In this document: piece after piece, positions 1 to 7,190 of the stretch | How positions within the stretch are numbered: position 1 is the first letter of the stretch | Layout of the letters: every line of letters begins with the position of its first letter | Assembly: GCA_045617525.1 (NCBI GenBank) | Contig: JAZLIT010000250.1 | Location: 1 to 25,018, forward strand | DNA: 25,018 nt | Source: JAZLIT01 sp045617525 | GTDB taxonomy: Bacteria > Bacillota > Bacilli > Bacillales_A > Planococcaceae | Reading direction: 5' to 3' | The notes under the pieces: model-generated | Database searches by the model: none | What the model was told of the DNA's origin: nothing | Seen by the model: only the letters and a program-made list of their open reading frames with translations | Made by a program: the position numbers and the translations under genes

Positions 1-193
1 AGCAAATTTATTTGCGACGAGTAATCGCAGGAGCACCGTGCGGAAAATCCACTAATTTTCTGCCTCCGTAAAGGCAGGGAATTAGTTAGTTGGAGCCGTG
101 CCCCCAGAAAAGCATCGGGCCCACGGAGCTCTAATCAACGCCTTTCGTAAGAAAGGGTGTACTGAAATTAATGACTAATTTCAGGTACACCCC
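1..193. repeat. Hairpin-rich non-coding stretch at the left edge
   Basis: No convincing gene is present. The stretch is a chain of short inverted repeats: GCAAAT/ATTTGC (2-7/10-15), GCGA/TCGC (14-17/25-28), GAAAAT/ATTTTC (43-48/55-60), TGCCT/AGGCA (61-65/72-76), CCTTTC/GAAAGG around a GTAA loop (141-156), and a long one at 155-193. On the minus strand a GCACGG-GCTCC core occurs twice. This could be a dispersed intergenic element, the leader or trailer of a gene outside the window, or a structured RNA. I cannot assign a family. Confidence 0.35.
155..193 (+). terminator. Long hairpin upstream of the tipA-like gene
   Basis: The arms GGGTGTACTGAAATTA (155-170) and TAATTTCAGGTACACCC (176-193) pair over about 16 bp with one bulged base and a 5-base loop. 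No T-run follows, so it is not a classical intrinsic terminator on the plus strand. Its first two bases also pair in the 141-156 hairpin, so the two stems compete at their junction. It insulates the tipA-like promoter from DNA to the left or belongs to the repeat element. Confidence 0.3.
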
Positions 194-219
194 AACATTT
201 GACGTAGAACCATTTTTAT

Positions 220-250
220 TTGACTTTGACGTTACGTTATACGCTATCTT
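220..250 (+). promoter_or_regulatory. TipA/MerR-type promoter with 19-bp spacer and operator
   Basis: A -35 TTGACT (220-225) and a -10 TATCTT (245-250) are separated by 19 bp, the stretched spacing typical of MerR-activated promoters. Inside the spacer lies the dyad ACGT-T-ACGT (229-237), whose central base is spacer position 8. As I recall the Streptomyces tipA promoter, its ACGT-C-ACGT dyad sits at the same place in a 19-bp spacer. The expected reading is autoactivation of the gene at 271 when the regulator binds a drug. Confidence 0.65.
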
Positions 251-270
251 GTATATATGGAGGTGAAATG

Positions 271-1026
271 ATGCTTGTAAAAGAGGTTGCTCAATTGACA
301 GGTGTATCAGTAAGAACATTACATTATTATGATGAAGTTGGATTATTGAATCCAGAGAAAGATGATTTTACTGGTTATCGCTATTATTCAGATGAAGACT
401 TAGAATTATTGCAACAGATTTTGTTTTATAGGGAATTACAGTATTCTCTTAGGGAAATTAAATTAATTCTTGAGGATTCGAATTTTAATATACTTGAGAG
501 TTTAAGGAAACAAAGACAACTGATGCAAGAAAAACGTAAGAAATTGAATCGAGTTATAGAGCTAATTGATACGATGATTGATCATAAGGAGGAAAATAAA
601 ATGATGAAGAATGAAGATAAATTTAATGTTTTTAAGGAACAATTGATTGCTGATAGTGAGGATAAGTATGGCCAAGAAGCTCGTACAAAGCATGGAGAGG
701 ATTCGGTACTTGCTACTTATGGAAAACTTAGAGACATGACAGAGGAGCAGTATGAGGCTGTTATATCACTCGAAAAGCAGCTTTTTGCACGATTAGCTGA
801 AGCGATGAATGAGGAACAAGTAGAGCGTCAGCTAAAGCTTGAAATTGCAGAATTGCATAAACGTTGGTTGGCTTTTTATTGGCCAAAGTATACAAAACAA
901 GCACATGCCGGCTTAGCGCAATTATATTTGATAGATGAACGATTTACACACTATTATGATGCATTGGTTCAGGATGGTGCAACTGAATTATTAGTAAGCT
1001 GTATTGAAGAGTACACAACGAACTAA
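271..1026 (+). CDS. MerR-family transcriptional activator with TipAS drug-binding domain
   Basis: A 251-residue regulator. Residues 1-70 form the MerR winged helix (VKEVAQLTGVSVRTLHYYDE, then GLLNP and GYRYYSDEDL). Residues 75-108 look like the dimerising coiled coil. Residues 111-251 match the TipAS domain, with the signatures HKRWLAFYW, AHAGLAQLY, DERFTHYYD and GATELL. In this family the C-terminal domain traps thiopeptide or other hydrophobic drugs and the dimer then untwists a 19-bp-spaced promoter. The start is ATG 271, 7 bases after GGAGG (259-263); ATG 268 is an alternative. The total length is close to that of Streptomyces TipAL. The natural drug and any other target genes are unknown. 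The nearest co-oriented gene is menF, more than 1.2 kb away. Confidence 0.85.
   Translation: MLVKEVAQLTGVSVRTLHYYDEVGLLNPEKDDFTGYRYYSDEDLELLQQILFYRELQYSLREIKLILEDSNFNILESLRKQRQLMQEKRKKLNRVIELIDTMIDHKEENKMMKNEDKFNVFKEQLIADSEDKYGQEARTKHGEDSVLATYGKLRDMTEEQYEAVISLEKQLFARLAEAMNEEQVERQLKLEIAELHKRWLAFYWPKYTKQAHAGLAQLYLIDERFTHYYDALVQDGATELLVSCIEEYTTN
586..592 (+). promoter_or_regulatory. Internal ribosome binding site inside the tipA-like gene
   Basis: AAGGAGG at 586-592 stands 8 bases before the in-frame ATG at 601. It lies exactly at the boundary between the DNA-binding and coiled-coil half and the TipAS half. A full-strength Shine-Dalgarno sequence at that place is unlikely to be accidental and would start the short form. 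Confidence 0.6.
601..1026 (+). CDS. Putative TipAS-like short form by internal initiation
   Basis: Translation from ATG 601 (residue 111 of the long protein) would give 141 residues containing only the drug-binding domain. Streptomyces lividans tipA is known to produce both TipAL and a free TipAS of about 144 residues from an in-frame internal start. TipAS sequesters the drug without activating the promoter. Here the evidence is only the ideal ribosome binding site, the spacing and the domain boundary. It is nested in the long gene, not a separate gene. Confidence 0.5.
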   Translation: MMKNEDKFNVFKEQLIADSEDKYGQEARTKHGEDSVLATYGKLRDMTEEQYEAVISLEKQLFARLAEAMNEEQVERQLKLEIAELHKRWLAFYWPKYTKQAHAGLAQLYLIDERFTHYYDALVQDGATELLVSCIEEYTTN

Positions 1027-1132
1027 GCGCCTTTTGAACAAGAGTTAGTGATACTTCAAGCGCATTAGGAGGCAATCCTTCATACTTGTATTGATCATGC
1101 TAACTTGTAACCATTGCAATAAATAAAAAAAG

Positions 1133-1165
1133 CTCACAACAGTAGAAATTGTTGTGAGTTTTTTT
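1133..1165. terminator. Bidirectional terminator between the tipA-like gene and menA
   Basis: CTCACAACA (1133-1141) and TGTTGTGAG (1150-1158) form a 9-bp stem. It is followed by seven T on the plus strand and preceded by an A-run that supplies the U-tract on the minus strand, so it can serve both convergent genes. Positions 1027-1132 contain nothing else I can support. Confidence 0.85.
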
Positions 1166-1170
1166 GGTGC

Positions 1171-2085
1171 TTAAAATAAAAGGCTAATAAATAATGCAAT
1201 GGCTAATAGGAAGCCAAAGAAAGTATTTGTTTGTGCAGTAAATTTCATTGCGGGCATCACTTCGAGTGGTTGTTCTTTAGCTCGGAATAATTTCAAGGCA
1301 TCAATTGGCTTTTTGATGCTTAAAAATACGATTAGCGTGAGTACCGTTAAACTGTTGAAAAGGATTAGGCCAATAATCCATGCATATGAAATGATGAAGA
1401 AGGCTGCAAGGATTGTGATGGCATTGTGACGTCCAACTAGGATAGCCATTGTTTTACGGCCGCCCTCTGTATCACCAACGATATCACGAATATTATTTGA
1501 AAGCATGATAGCACCAACTAATATCATTGAAGGAACACTGATTAAAACGGCATCCCATGAAACGGTACCGCTTTGGATAAAGAATGCAATTAAGACAATC
1601 CCCATACCCATTACAGCACCAGATACCAGTTCGCCAAATGGAGAATAGGCGATTGGGTAAGGACCACCTGTATAGAGGAAGCCAATTAGCATACATAGTA
1701 AACCTACTGCCACTAACCACCATGAAGAAGCTGCGCATATGTAAATGCCAAGAACCATTGCAAGTGCATAAAAGCTTAGGGCGATGATCATAATTGTACG
1801 TGGTGCTACGCCATGACGTACAATCGTACCGCCGATTCCTACCGAGTTTTCGTTGTCGAGGCCTCGTTTGAAATCGTAGTATTCATTAAACATATTTGTA
1901 GCTGCTTGAATTAGGATACTTGCAATAAGCATTGCTATAAATAATAGGATGTTGATGTTATAGTCCCCGATTGCTGCGATTGCAGTTCCGAGTAATACAG
2001 GCACGAATGAAGCGGTTAATGTATGTGGGCGTGTTAAATGCCACCAAACTTTAAAACCACTCTCTGCCTCGATGACTTTGGCCAT
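1171..2085 (-). CDS. menA: 1,4-dihydroxy-2-naphthoate polyprenyltransferase (MenA)
   Basis: This membrane enzyme attaches the polyprenyl chain to dihydroxynaphthoate, giving demethylmenaquinone. The 304-residue protein is a UbiA-superfamily prenyltransferase with about nine hydrophobic segments. Both aspartate motifs that bind Mg-diphosphate are present: NEYYD...D around N67/D71/D77, and DIVGD at D201/D205. The start at 2085 (MAKVIE) is preceded by GAGGAGAG (2093-2100) with good spacing; an upstream ATG at 2109 lacks such a site. It is divergent from menF across 229 bases, which fits coordinated expression with the rest of the pathway. A possible minus-strand -10 TATGAT sits at 2115-2120, but its -35 is poor. 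Confidence 0.93.
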   Translation of the reverse strand: MAKVIEAESGFKVWWHLTRPHTLTASFVPVLLGTAIAAIGDYNINILLFIAMLIASILIQAATNMFNEYYDFKRGLDNENSVGIGGTIVRHGVAPRTIMIIALSFYALAMVLGIYICAASSWWLVAVGLLCMLIGFLYTGGPYPIAYSPFGELVSGAVMGMGIVLIAFFIQSGTVSWDAVLISVPSMILVGAIMLSNNIRDIVGDTEGGRKTMAILVGRHNAITILAAFFIISYAWIIGLILFNSLTVLTLIVFLSIKKPIDALKLFRAKEQPLEVMPAMKFTAQTNTFFGFLLAIALFISLLF

Positions 2086-2151
2086 AATAATTCTCTCCTC
2101 AAAAAACAATATCTATCATATTTTATATGAATCAGAAGAAAAAGGGTAGGG

Positions 2152-2181
2152 TGACGTTCGAATAAGCACTATAAAACGTCA
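2152..2181. repeat. Spaced inverted repeat TGACGTT / AACGTCA in the menA-menF intergenic region
   Basis: Seven-base arms at 2152-2158 and 2175-2181 are separated by 16 bases and lie just upstream of the candidate menF -10. It could be an operator for a dimer contacting two sites or a chance match. No regulator can be named. Confidence 0.3.
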
Positions 2182-2186
2182 AAAAG

Positions 2187-2195
2187 TGATATGAT
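2187..2195 (+). promoter_or_regulatory. Candidate extended -10 promoter for the menF operon
   Basis: TGATATGAT (2187-2195) fits the extended -10 pattern TGN-TATGAT. No good -35 is present at 16-18 bp. Transcription would start near 2202 and give a leader of about 110 bases. Confidence 0.4.
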
Positions 2196-2314
2196 AAGAT
2201 GGATATTGAATTTTATGTACGATAGGTAATGAGATTCGAAGAGGGTAGGGTAGTAAGGATTTACAGACTGCTCCCTTGTTACGAATAAGGTTGCTTTTGA
2301 CGGAGGGAATTTAC

Positions 2315-3700
2315 ATGCATCAGAAGTGGTACAACGCCATTGAACTAGAGGTGGGCACTTTTAACGCGAAATTAAATTATTATATGGAAACAATAGAAGT
2401 AAGTCGTTTATCGGCGTTAGCATACTTTGCAGCGGGCGAGAAAACGTATAAAGGAAAGCGCTTTTATTGGCAAAATCGAGAAAAGACGTTTACGCTTGTT
2501 GGCCTTGGCCATGCGTATAAAATACAAAATGATATGCAACAGGATCGTTTCGATATAGTCGAGCAAGAATGGCTACAGCTAACGAAAAATATTGCATTAG
2601 AAGGACAAGAAGTGCAACCGCTTTTATTTGGTGGCTTTACATTTGATCCTGAAAATGAAGTGACAGGGGAATGGGCTGGCTTTCCGCAAAGTTATTTTAC
2701 GGTCGCTACACATCAGCTAGTACTTCGCGATGATAAGGCGTATGTGTCGATTAACTTAATTACTGAGGATGCGCATAGTGAAGTGGTGTTTGAGCAGTTG
2801 CGTAAAGAGCGTGATGCATTAATTCATGCGGCACAAGTGAAGGAAGTTAAGACCTATCATAAGCCGGAGATGATTGGCTTTAGTGAGCCGCATAAAGAGG
2901 CTTATTTGAAATCAATTGATCAGGTAACGTCACTTATTAAGCGAGATGAGGCGAAGAAGGTAGTCATTGCACGTTCACTTGCATTGCAGTTTGATGAAGA
3001 GATATCGTCGCCACAAATCTTATCTCATGTTGCGCATGAGCAGCCTGAGAGTTATTTGTTTGGACTCGAACGTGAGGACATGCTGTTTTACGGAGCATCG
3101 CCAGAGCGTTTAGTGAAGGTTGAGAAGGGGCATGCGTTCTCTTCCTGTGTGGCCGGATCGATTAAGCGCGGAGCTACGGCTGAAGCTGACGAAGTGTTAG
3201 GCCAAAGTCTATTGAATGATACGAAAAATCGTGGCGAGCATGAGTATGTTGTGGAAATGATATCGAAAATTTTTGAGAGAAATTGTAGTGAGTTTAAGGT
3301 GCCAAATGGACCGAAGCTGTTGAAGATTCGTGATATTCAGCATTTATATACGCCAGTTGAGGGTACGTTACATGCAGAAGCAACGATTTTACAATTGGTG
3401 AAGCATTTACATCCGACGCCAGCGCTTGGTGGAGTTCCACGTAAAGAGGCGATGGAAGTAATTCGTAAGTATGAGCCGATGAATCGCGGACTATATGCTG
3501 CGCCGATTGGCTGGTTGGATGCAGATGGGAATGGTGAGTTTGCAGTGGCCATTCGTTCAGCAGCATTAGTGAAGCAAAAGGCGTATTTATATGCAGGTGG
3601 AGGAATTGTTGCAGATTCTGAGCCGCAATCAGAGTATGAGGAAACATTAGTGAAATTCAGACCAATGCTACGTGCCTTAGGAGGACAGTTGGATGAGTAA
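2315..3700 (+). CDS. menF: Isochorismate synthase (MenF)
   Basis: This cytosolic, Mg-dependent enzyme converts chorismate to isochorismate, the entry step to menaquinone. The 461-residue protein has the chorismate-binding (TrpE/EntC) domain in its C-terminal two thirds. Visible elements are KKVVIARSL with the likely base K215, GASPERL (260-266), GSIKRG (281-286), the GEHEYVV acid region near 307-313, PTPALGGVPR (368-377), and YAGGGIVADSEPQSEYEE near 426-443. The start is ATG 2315, with GGAGGG seven bases upstream; a TTG at 2276 is in frame but has no ribosome binding site. It is the first gene of the menF-D-H-B run. A menaquinone role (not a siderophore EntC/DhbC role) is supported by the neighbours. 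Confidence 0.93.
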   Translation: MHQKWYNAIELEVGTFNAKLNYYMETIEVSRLSALAYFAAGEKTYKGKRFYWQNREKTFTLVGLGHAYKIQNDMQQDRFDIVEQEWLQLTKNIALEGQEVQPLLFGGFTFDPENEVTGEWAGFPQSYFTVATHQLVLRDDKAYVSINLITEDAHSEVVFEQLRKERDALIHAAQVKEVKTYHKPEMIGFSEPHKEAYLKSIDQVTSLIKRDEAKKVVIARSLALQFDEEISSPQILSHVAHEQPESYLFGLEREDMLFYGASPERLVKVEKGHAFSSCVAGSIKRGATAEADEVLGQSLLNDTKNRGEHEYVVEMISKIFERNCSEFKVPNGPKLLKIRDIQHLYTPVEGTLHAEATILQLVKHLHPTPALGGVPRKEAMEVIRKYEPMNRGLYAAPIGWLDADGNGEFAVAIRSAALVKQKAYLYAGGGIVADSEPQSEYEETLVKFRPMLRALGGQLDE

Positions 3701-5423
3701 TCGTGAAACGTTGACTAATTATGTATATACGCTCGTGAATGGGCTAATTCAAGCAGGTGTCCAGGATATTGTCGTGAGTCCAGGTTCACGTTCGACGCCT
3801 CTTGCCTATGCCTTTGCATCGAAATCACAAGAGCTTTCCTTGTATCGTCAGGTAGATGAGCGTTCTGCTGGCTTTTTTGCATTAGGAATTGCGAAAGCGA
3901 AGGGGCGACCTGTTGTATTGCTATGTACTTCAGGAACGGCGGCAGCGAATTATTTTCCTGCTATTGTAGAGGCAAAGTATGCGCGTGTACCATTGATCGT
4001 CATTACTGCAGATCGTCCACATGAACTGCGTGAAGTGGGAGCGCCACAAACGATTAATCAAGTACATATATACGGTGAGAATGTGAAATGGTCAGCTGAA
4101 TTCCCGATTCCGGATGATGCACCACAAACATTGCCATATATTGAGCGACATATTGCAAGAGCAGCTGCGATTACGATGGCTTCACCAATGGGACCAGTAC
4201 ATTTGAATGTGCCATTTAGAGAACCATTGTTAATTGATTTTAATGAAGAAGCTGGGGCATCAAAGGGTTATGTGCAAAGTTTTATGAATCCGCTTGCACC
4301 AAGTTTTGCTGCAATGAGACAGCTTGAGGAAATTGTAGCTTCTGCAGAAAAAGGTCTACTTGTTGTCGGTGAATTAGCGAATGGAATAGACAAGGTAGTA
4401 CTTTGGACGTTTATTCGTGCATTGAAATGGCCAGTATTAGTGGAGAGTTTATCTAATTTACGCACGAATATTCCAGAAGATTGTATGCCGTATATTGTAT
4501 CAACGTATGATGCGATTCTAAAGCATGATGCATTTAAGCACACTGTAAAGATGGATACGCTAATACGTTTTGGTACGCAGCCTGTTTCAAAATTTTTAAT
4601 GCAATTTATAGCGGCAAGTGAGCCTAGTGTTTATGTAGTGGTTGATGAGGATCCGATGTTTAGAGATTCGATTAGTAAGGCAACACATTTTATTCATGCC
4701 AATGTGGGACAATGGTTAGCAAATTTACAAATCGAAACACGCGAGCAAGGGGATTATTTAGAACTGTGGCAAAAAGCAGAGACAATCGCAACAGCGCGAG
4801 TTGAGGCATATCCATCATGGTCAACTGACGAAGGTGCGCAAGTTGCAGCAATGCTTGATGCAATTCCTGCAGGATCTGATTTATTCGTAAGCAGCAGTAT
4901 GCCAGTGCGTGATATTGATACGTTCTTAACGAAAACAGGCAAGGATATACGTATACTAGCAAATCGCGGTACAAATGGAATTGATGGAGTTGTATCGACA
5001 GCTTTAGGCTATAGTGCGGCGAACCCGCAGCGTCCCATGTATTTATTAATTGGCGATTTAGCCCTTCTTCATGATAGCAATGCATTTATTGCGACGCGCT
5101 ATCAAAAGTGCCAACTTCATGTTATTGTGATGAACAATGATGGCGGTGGGATTTTCTCTTATTTACCACAGGCGAAAGTGACCGAGCATTACGAAGAATT
5201 ATTCGGCACACCAACTGCAATTACGTTTGAGCAGCTTGCAGGCTTATATGAAATCGAATATTCAGCAGTGCAGGATCGTACCCAATTGAATGAAGCAATG
5301 GGGCTTAATAAACAGCTTCAGCTAATAGAAGTATTCACAGATCGCACAGAAAATACAGCGGCACATCGCAAGCTTTGGCATCAAATTTCGGAGGATTTAA
5401 CAGCATGGCTACAATCGAATTAA
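3693..5423 (+). CDS. menD: SEPHCHC synthase (MenD), ThDP-dependent
   Basis: It joins 2-oxoglutarate, decarboxylated on thiamine diphosphate, to isochorismate, forming 2-succinyl-5-enolpyruvyl-6-hydroxy-3-cyclohexene-1-carboxylate. The 576 residues match the family length. The N-terminal Pyr domain shows SPGSRSTPLA (29-38) and the ThDP-activating glutamate in VDERSAG (E56), then CTSGTAAANY. The C-terminal PP domain shows IGDLALLHD and NNDGGGIF, a variant GDG...N diphosphate-binding motif usual in MenD. The start ATG overlaps the last 8 bases of menF, with AGGAGG (3679-3684) inside menF, so the two are probably translationally coupled. Confidence 0.95.
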   Translation: MSNRETLTNYVYTLVNGLIQAGVQDIVVSPGSRSTPLAYAFASKSQELSLYRQVDERSAGFFALGIAKAKGRPVVLLCTSGTAAANYFPAIVEAKYARVPLIVITADRPHELREVGAPQTINQVHIYGENVKWSAEFPIPDDAPQTLPYIERHIARAAAITMASPMGPVHLNVPFREPLLIDFNEEAGASKGYVQSFMNPLAPSFAAMRQLEEIVASAEKGLLVVGELANGIDKVVLWTFIRALKWPVLVESLSNLRTNIPEDCMPYIVSTYDAILKHDAFKHTVKMDTLIRFGTQPVSKFLMQFIAASEPSVYVVVDEDPMFRDSISKATHFIHANVGQWLANLQIETREQGDYLELWQKAETIATARVEAYPSWSTDEGAQVAAMLDAIPAGSDLFVSSSMPVRDIDTFLTKTGKDIRILANRGTNGIDGVVSTALGYSAANPQRPMYLLIGDLALLHDSNAFIATRYQKCQLHVIVMNNDGGGIFSYLPQAKVTEHYEELFGTPTAITFEQLAGLYEIEYSAVQDRTQLNEAMGLNKQLQLIEVFTDRTENTAAHRKLWHQISEDLTAWLQSN

Positions 5424-6226
5424 ATGGTGTAACTGTTCATTATGAAATGTGGAATGAAACCGCAGAGACAACGCTTGTCCTACTGCATGGTTTTACAGGT
5501 TCAACGAAGACATGGCATGAACTCGTTCCATTATTACCGAATGACATTCGCCTAATTGCTTTTGATTGCATAGGTCATGGTGTGACGGATGCGCCGCTAG
5601 AGGTTGCAAATTACACAATGAGCGCTCAAATTTCACTTTTAAAAGGTGCATTTGAAGCGCTTGAAATTGAGAGGTGCCATTTACTTGGCTACTCAATGGG
5701 TGGACGTGTTGCACTGAGCTTTGCGGTGCAATATCCTGAATACGTAACTTCACTTATTTTAGAAAGTGCATCACCAGGATTAAGGGATGCAGTAATGCGC
5801 GCAGAGCGTCGTGCATCCGATGCACAGCTCGCGGCAAGAATTGAGCGCGATGGTGTTAAAGCTTTCACGTTGTTATGGGAGAGCATTCCACTATTCGAAA
5901 CGCAAAAACGTCTTGATGAAGTGAAGCAGGCAAATATTCGTGAAGAGCGTTTAAACCAACGAGCAATCGGTTTAGCGAATAGTCTTCGCGGTATGGGAAC
6001 TGGTGATATGCCGAGTGTTTGGCATAAGCTATCCCATTTATCGATGCCTGTTATATTAATTACAGGCGAGCTTGATTCAAAATTTATTGCGATTGCAAAA
6101 AGAATGCTTACGCAAATTCCACAAGCACAACATGTCATAATTAATGAAGTTGGGCACGCAATTCATGTGGAAAATCCAGAGAAGTTTGCTACAATAGTAA
6201 AGGAAACGATTTCATATACATTTTAG
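5405..6226 (+). CDS. menH: SHCHC synthase (MenH), alpha/beta hydrolase fold
   Basis: MenH removes pyruvate from SEPHCHC to give SHCHC. The 273-residue protein has an alpha/beta hydrolase fold with an intact triad: nucleophile S97 in GYSMGG, D224 in GELDSKF and H251 in EVGHAIH. LLHGFTG near 26-32 forms the oxyanion side. I chose the start at 5405 (MATIEL) because GGAGG stands at 5390-5394, 10 bases upstream; an in-frame ATG at 5375 has no comparable site. The gene overlaps the end of menD by 19 bases, which implies operon coupling. Context separates it from other hydrolases of this fold. Confidence 0.92.
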   Translation: MATIELNGVTVHYEMWNETAETTLVLLHGFTGSTKTWHELVPLLPNDIRLIAFDCIGHGVTDAPLEVANYTMSAQISLLKGAFEALEIERCHLLGYSMGGRVALSFAVQYPEYVTSLILESASPGLRDAVMRAERRASDAQLAARIERDGVKAFTLLWESIPLFETQKRLDEVKQANIREERLNQRAIGLANSLRGMGTGDMPSVWHKLSHLSMPVILITGELDSKFIAIAKRMLTQIPQAQHVIINEVGHAIHVENPEKFATIVKETISYTF

Positions 6227-6238
6227 GGGGATTTACAA

Positions 6239-7057
6239 ATGACACGTCAATGGACTTCATTACATACTTACGAAGACATTAAGTATGAATTTCACAACGG
6301 AATCGCAAAAATTACGATTAACCGTCCAGAAGTACGCAATGCATTCCGACCAAAAACAACAGCGGAATTAATCGATGCATTTTCTCGCGCACGCGACGAT
6401 TCAAACATCGGTGTAATTATTTTAACAGGTGAAGGAAAAGACGCATTCTGCTCAGGCGGCGACCAAAAAGTTCGCGGTCATGGTGGATATGTTGGGGACG
6501 ACGAAATTCCTCGCTTAAACGTATTAGACTTACAACGTCTAATCCGTGTAATTCCTAAGCCAGTAGTAGCAATGGTTGCAGGTTATGCAATCGGTGGCGG
6601 ACACGTGTTACACGTTGTTTGTGACTTAACAATTGCTGCTGACAACGCAAAATTCGGCCAAACTGGACCAAAAGTTGGTTCATTCGATGCTGGTTACGGT
6701 TCTGGTTACCTTGCGCGTATTGTTGGACATAAAAAGGCACGTGAAATTTGGTACCTTTGCCGTCAATACGATGCACAAGCTGCACTTGATATGGGCTTAG
6801 TAAATACAGTTGTTCCTTACGAGCAATTAGAAGACGAAACAGTTCAATGGTGTAATGAAATGCTTGGAATGTCGCCAACTGCTCTACGTTTCCTAAAAGC
6901 TGCAATGAACGCAGATACAGACGGACTAGCTGGCTTACAACAATTAGCTGGTGACGCGACACTTCTTTACTACACAACAGATGAAGCAAAAGAAGGCCGT
7001 GACGCATTCAAAGAAAAACGTAAACCTGACTTCGGTCAATTCCCACGTTTCCCTTGA
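6239..7057 (+). CDS. menB: 1,4-dihydroxy-2-naphthoyl-CoA synthase (MenB)
   Basis: It closes the second ring of the naphthoquinone from o-succinylbenzoyl-CoA (crotonase superfamily). The 272 residues include CSGGDQKVRG (71-80), the oxyanion region GYAIGGGHVLH (115-125), FGQTGPKVGSFDAG with Q141/T142/G143 and D150, and W171 in EIWYLC. The QTG plus tryptophan set corresponds to the bicarbonate-dependent class represented by E. coli MenB. The start follows AGGGGGAT by a few bases, 12 bases after the menH stop. Its codons lean more toward TTC, AAC and GAC than those of menF/menD, suggesting higher expression. A terminator follows directly. Confidence 0.95.
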   Translation: MTRQWTSLHTYEDIKYEFHNGIAKITINRPEVRNAFRPKTTAELIDAFSRARDDSNIGVIILTGEGKDAFCSGGDQKVRGHGGYVGDDEIPRLNVLDLQRLIRVIPKPVVAMVAGYAIGGGHVLHVVCDLTIAADNAKFGQTGPKVGSFDAGYGSGYLARIVGHKKAREIWYLCRQYDAQAALDMGLVNTVVPYEQLEDETVQWCNEMLGMSPTALRFLKAAMNADTDGLAGLQQLAGDATLLYYTTDEAKEGRDAFKEKRKPDFGQFPRFP

Positions 7058-7078
7058 TTTAATCAAAAATTTAATCGA

Positions 7079-7113
7079 AGCAAGGCTCCTATCAATAGGG
7101 GTCTTGCTTTTTA
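7079..7113 (+). terminator. Intrinsic terminator after menB
   Basis: AGCAAGGCTCCTAT (7079-7092) pairs with ATAGGGGTCTTGCT (7095-7108), with two G-T pairs and a small loop, and is followed by TTTTTATTT. It ends the menF-D-H-B transcript and separates menE into its own unit. Confidence 0.85.
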
Positions 7114-7115
7114 TT

Positions 7116-7124
7116 TGGTATAAT
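7116..7124 (+). promoter_or_regulatory. Extended -10 promoter for menE
   Basis: TGGTATAAT (7116-7124) is a perfect extended -10 element directly after the menB terminator. No matching -35 is visible, which extended -10 promoters tolerate. Transcription would start near 7131, about 60 bases before menE. Confidence 0.6.
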
Positions 7125-7190
7125 TAATCTAAAATAGCTAGGTAAGCAAATAAAGTATAAGCTAAAAGGATTTACAGGAGGAATTGTAGT

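Noticed and set aside
1101..1127. Nine-codon open frame (MLTCNHCNK) after the tipA-like gene
   Set aside because: The nearest AGGAGG is too far upstream and the product is too short to support.
3294..3647. 117-codon open frame antisense to menF
   Set aside because: It lies wholly inside menF, has no ribosome binding site, and its translation shows no family likeness. It is a shadow frame.
4690..5085. 131-codon open frame antisense to menD
   Set aside because: It is fully covered by the conserved MenD sequence and has no initiation signal. It is a codon-bias shadow.
5689..6138. 149-codon open frame antisense to menH
   Set aside because: It lies inside menH, whose triad is intact, and has no supporting signals.
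6555..7007. 150-codon open frame antisense to menB
   Set aside because: It is Leu/Gln/His-rich, as expected from reading a gene backward, with no ribosome site. Rejected.
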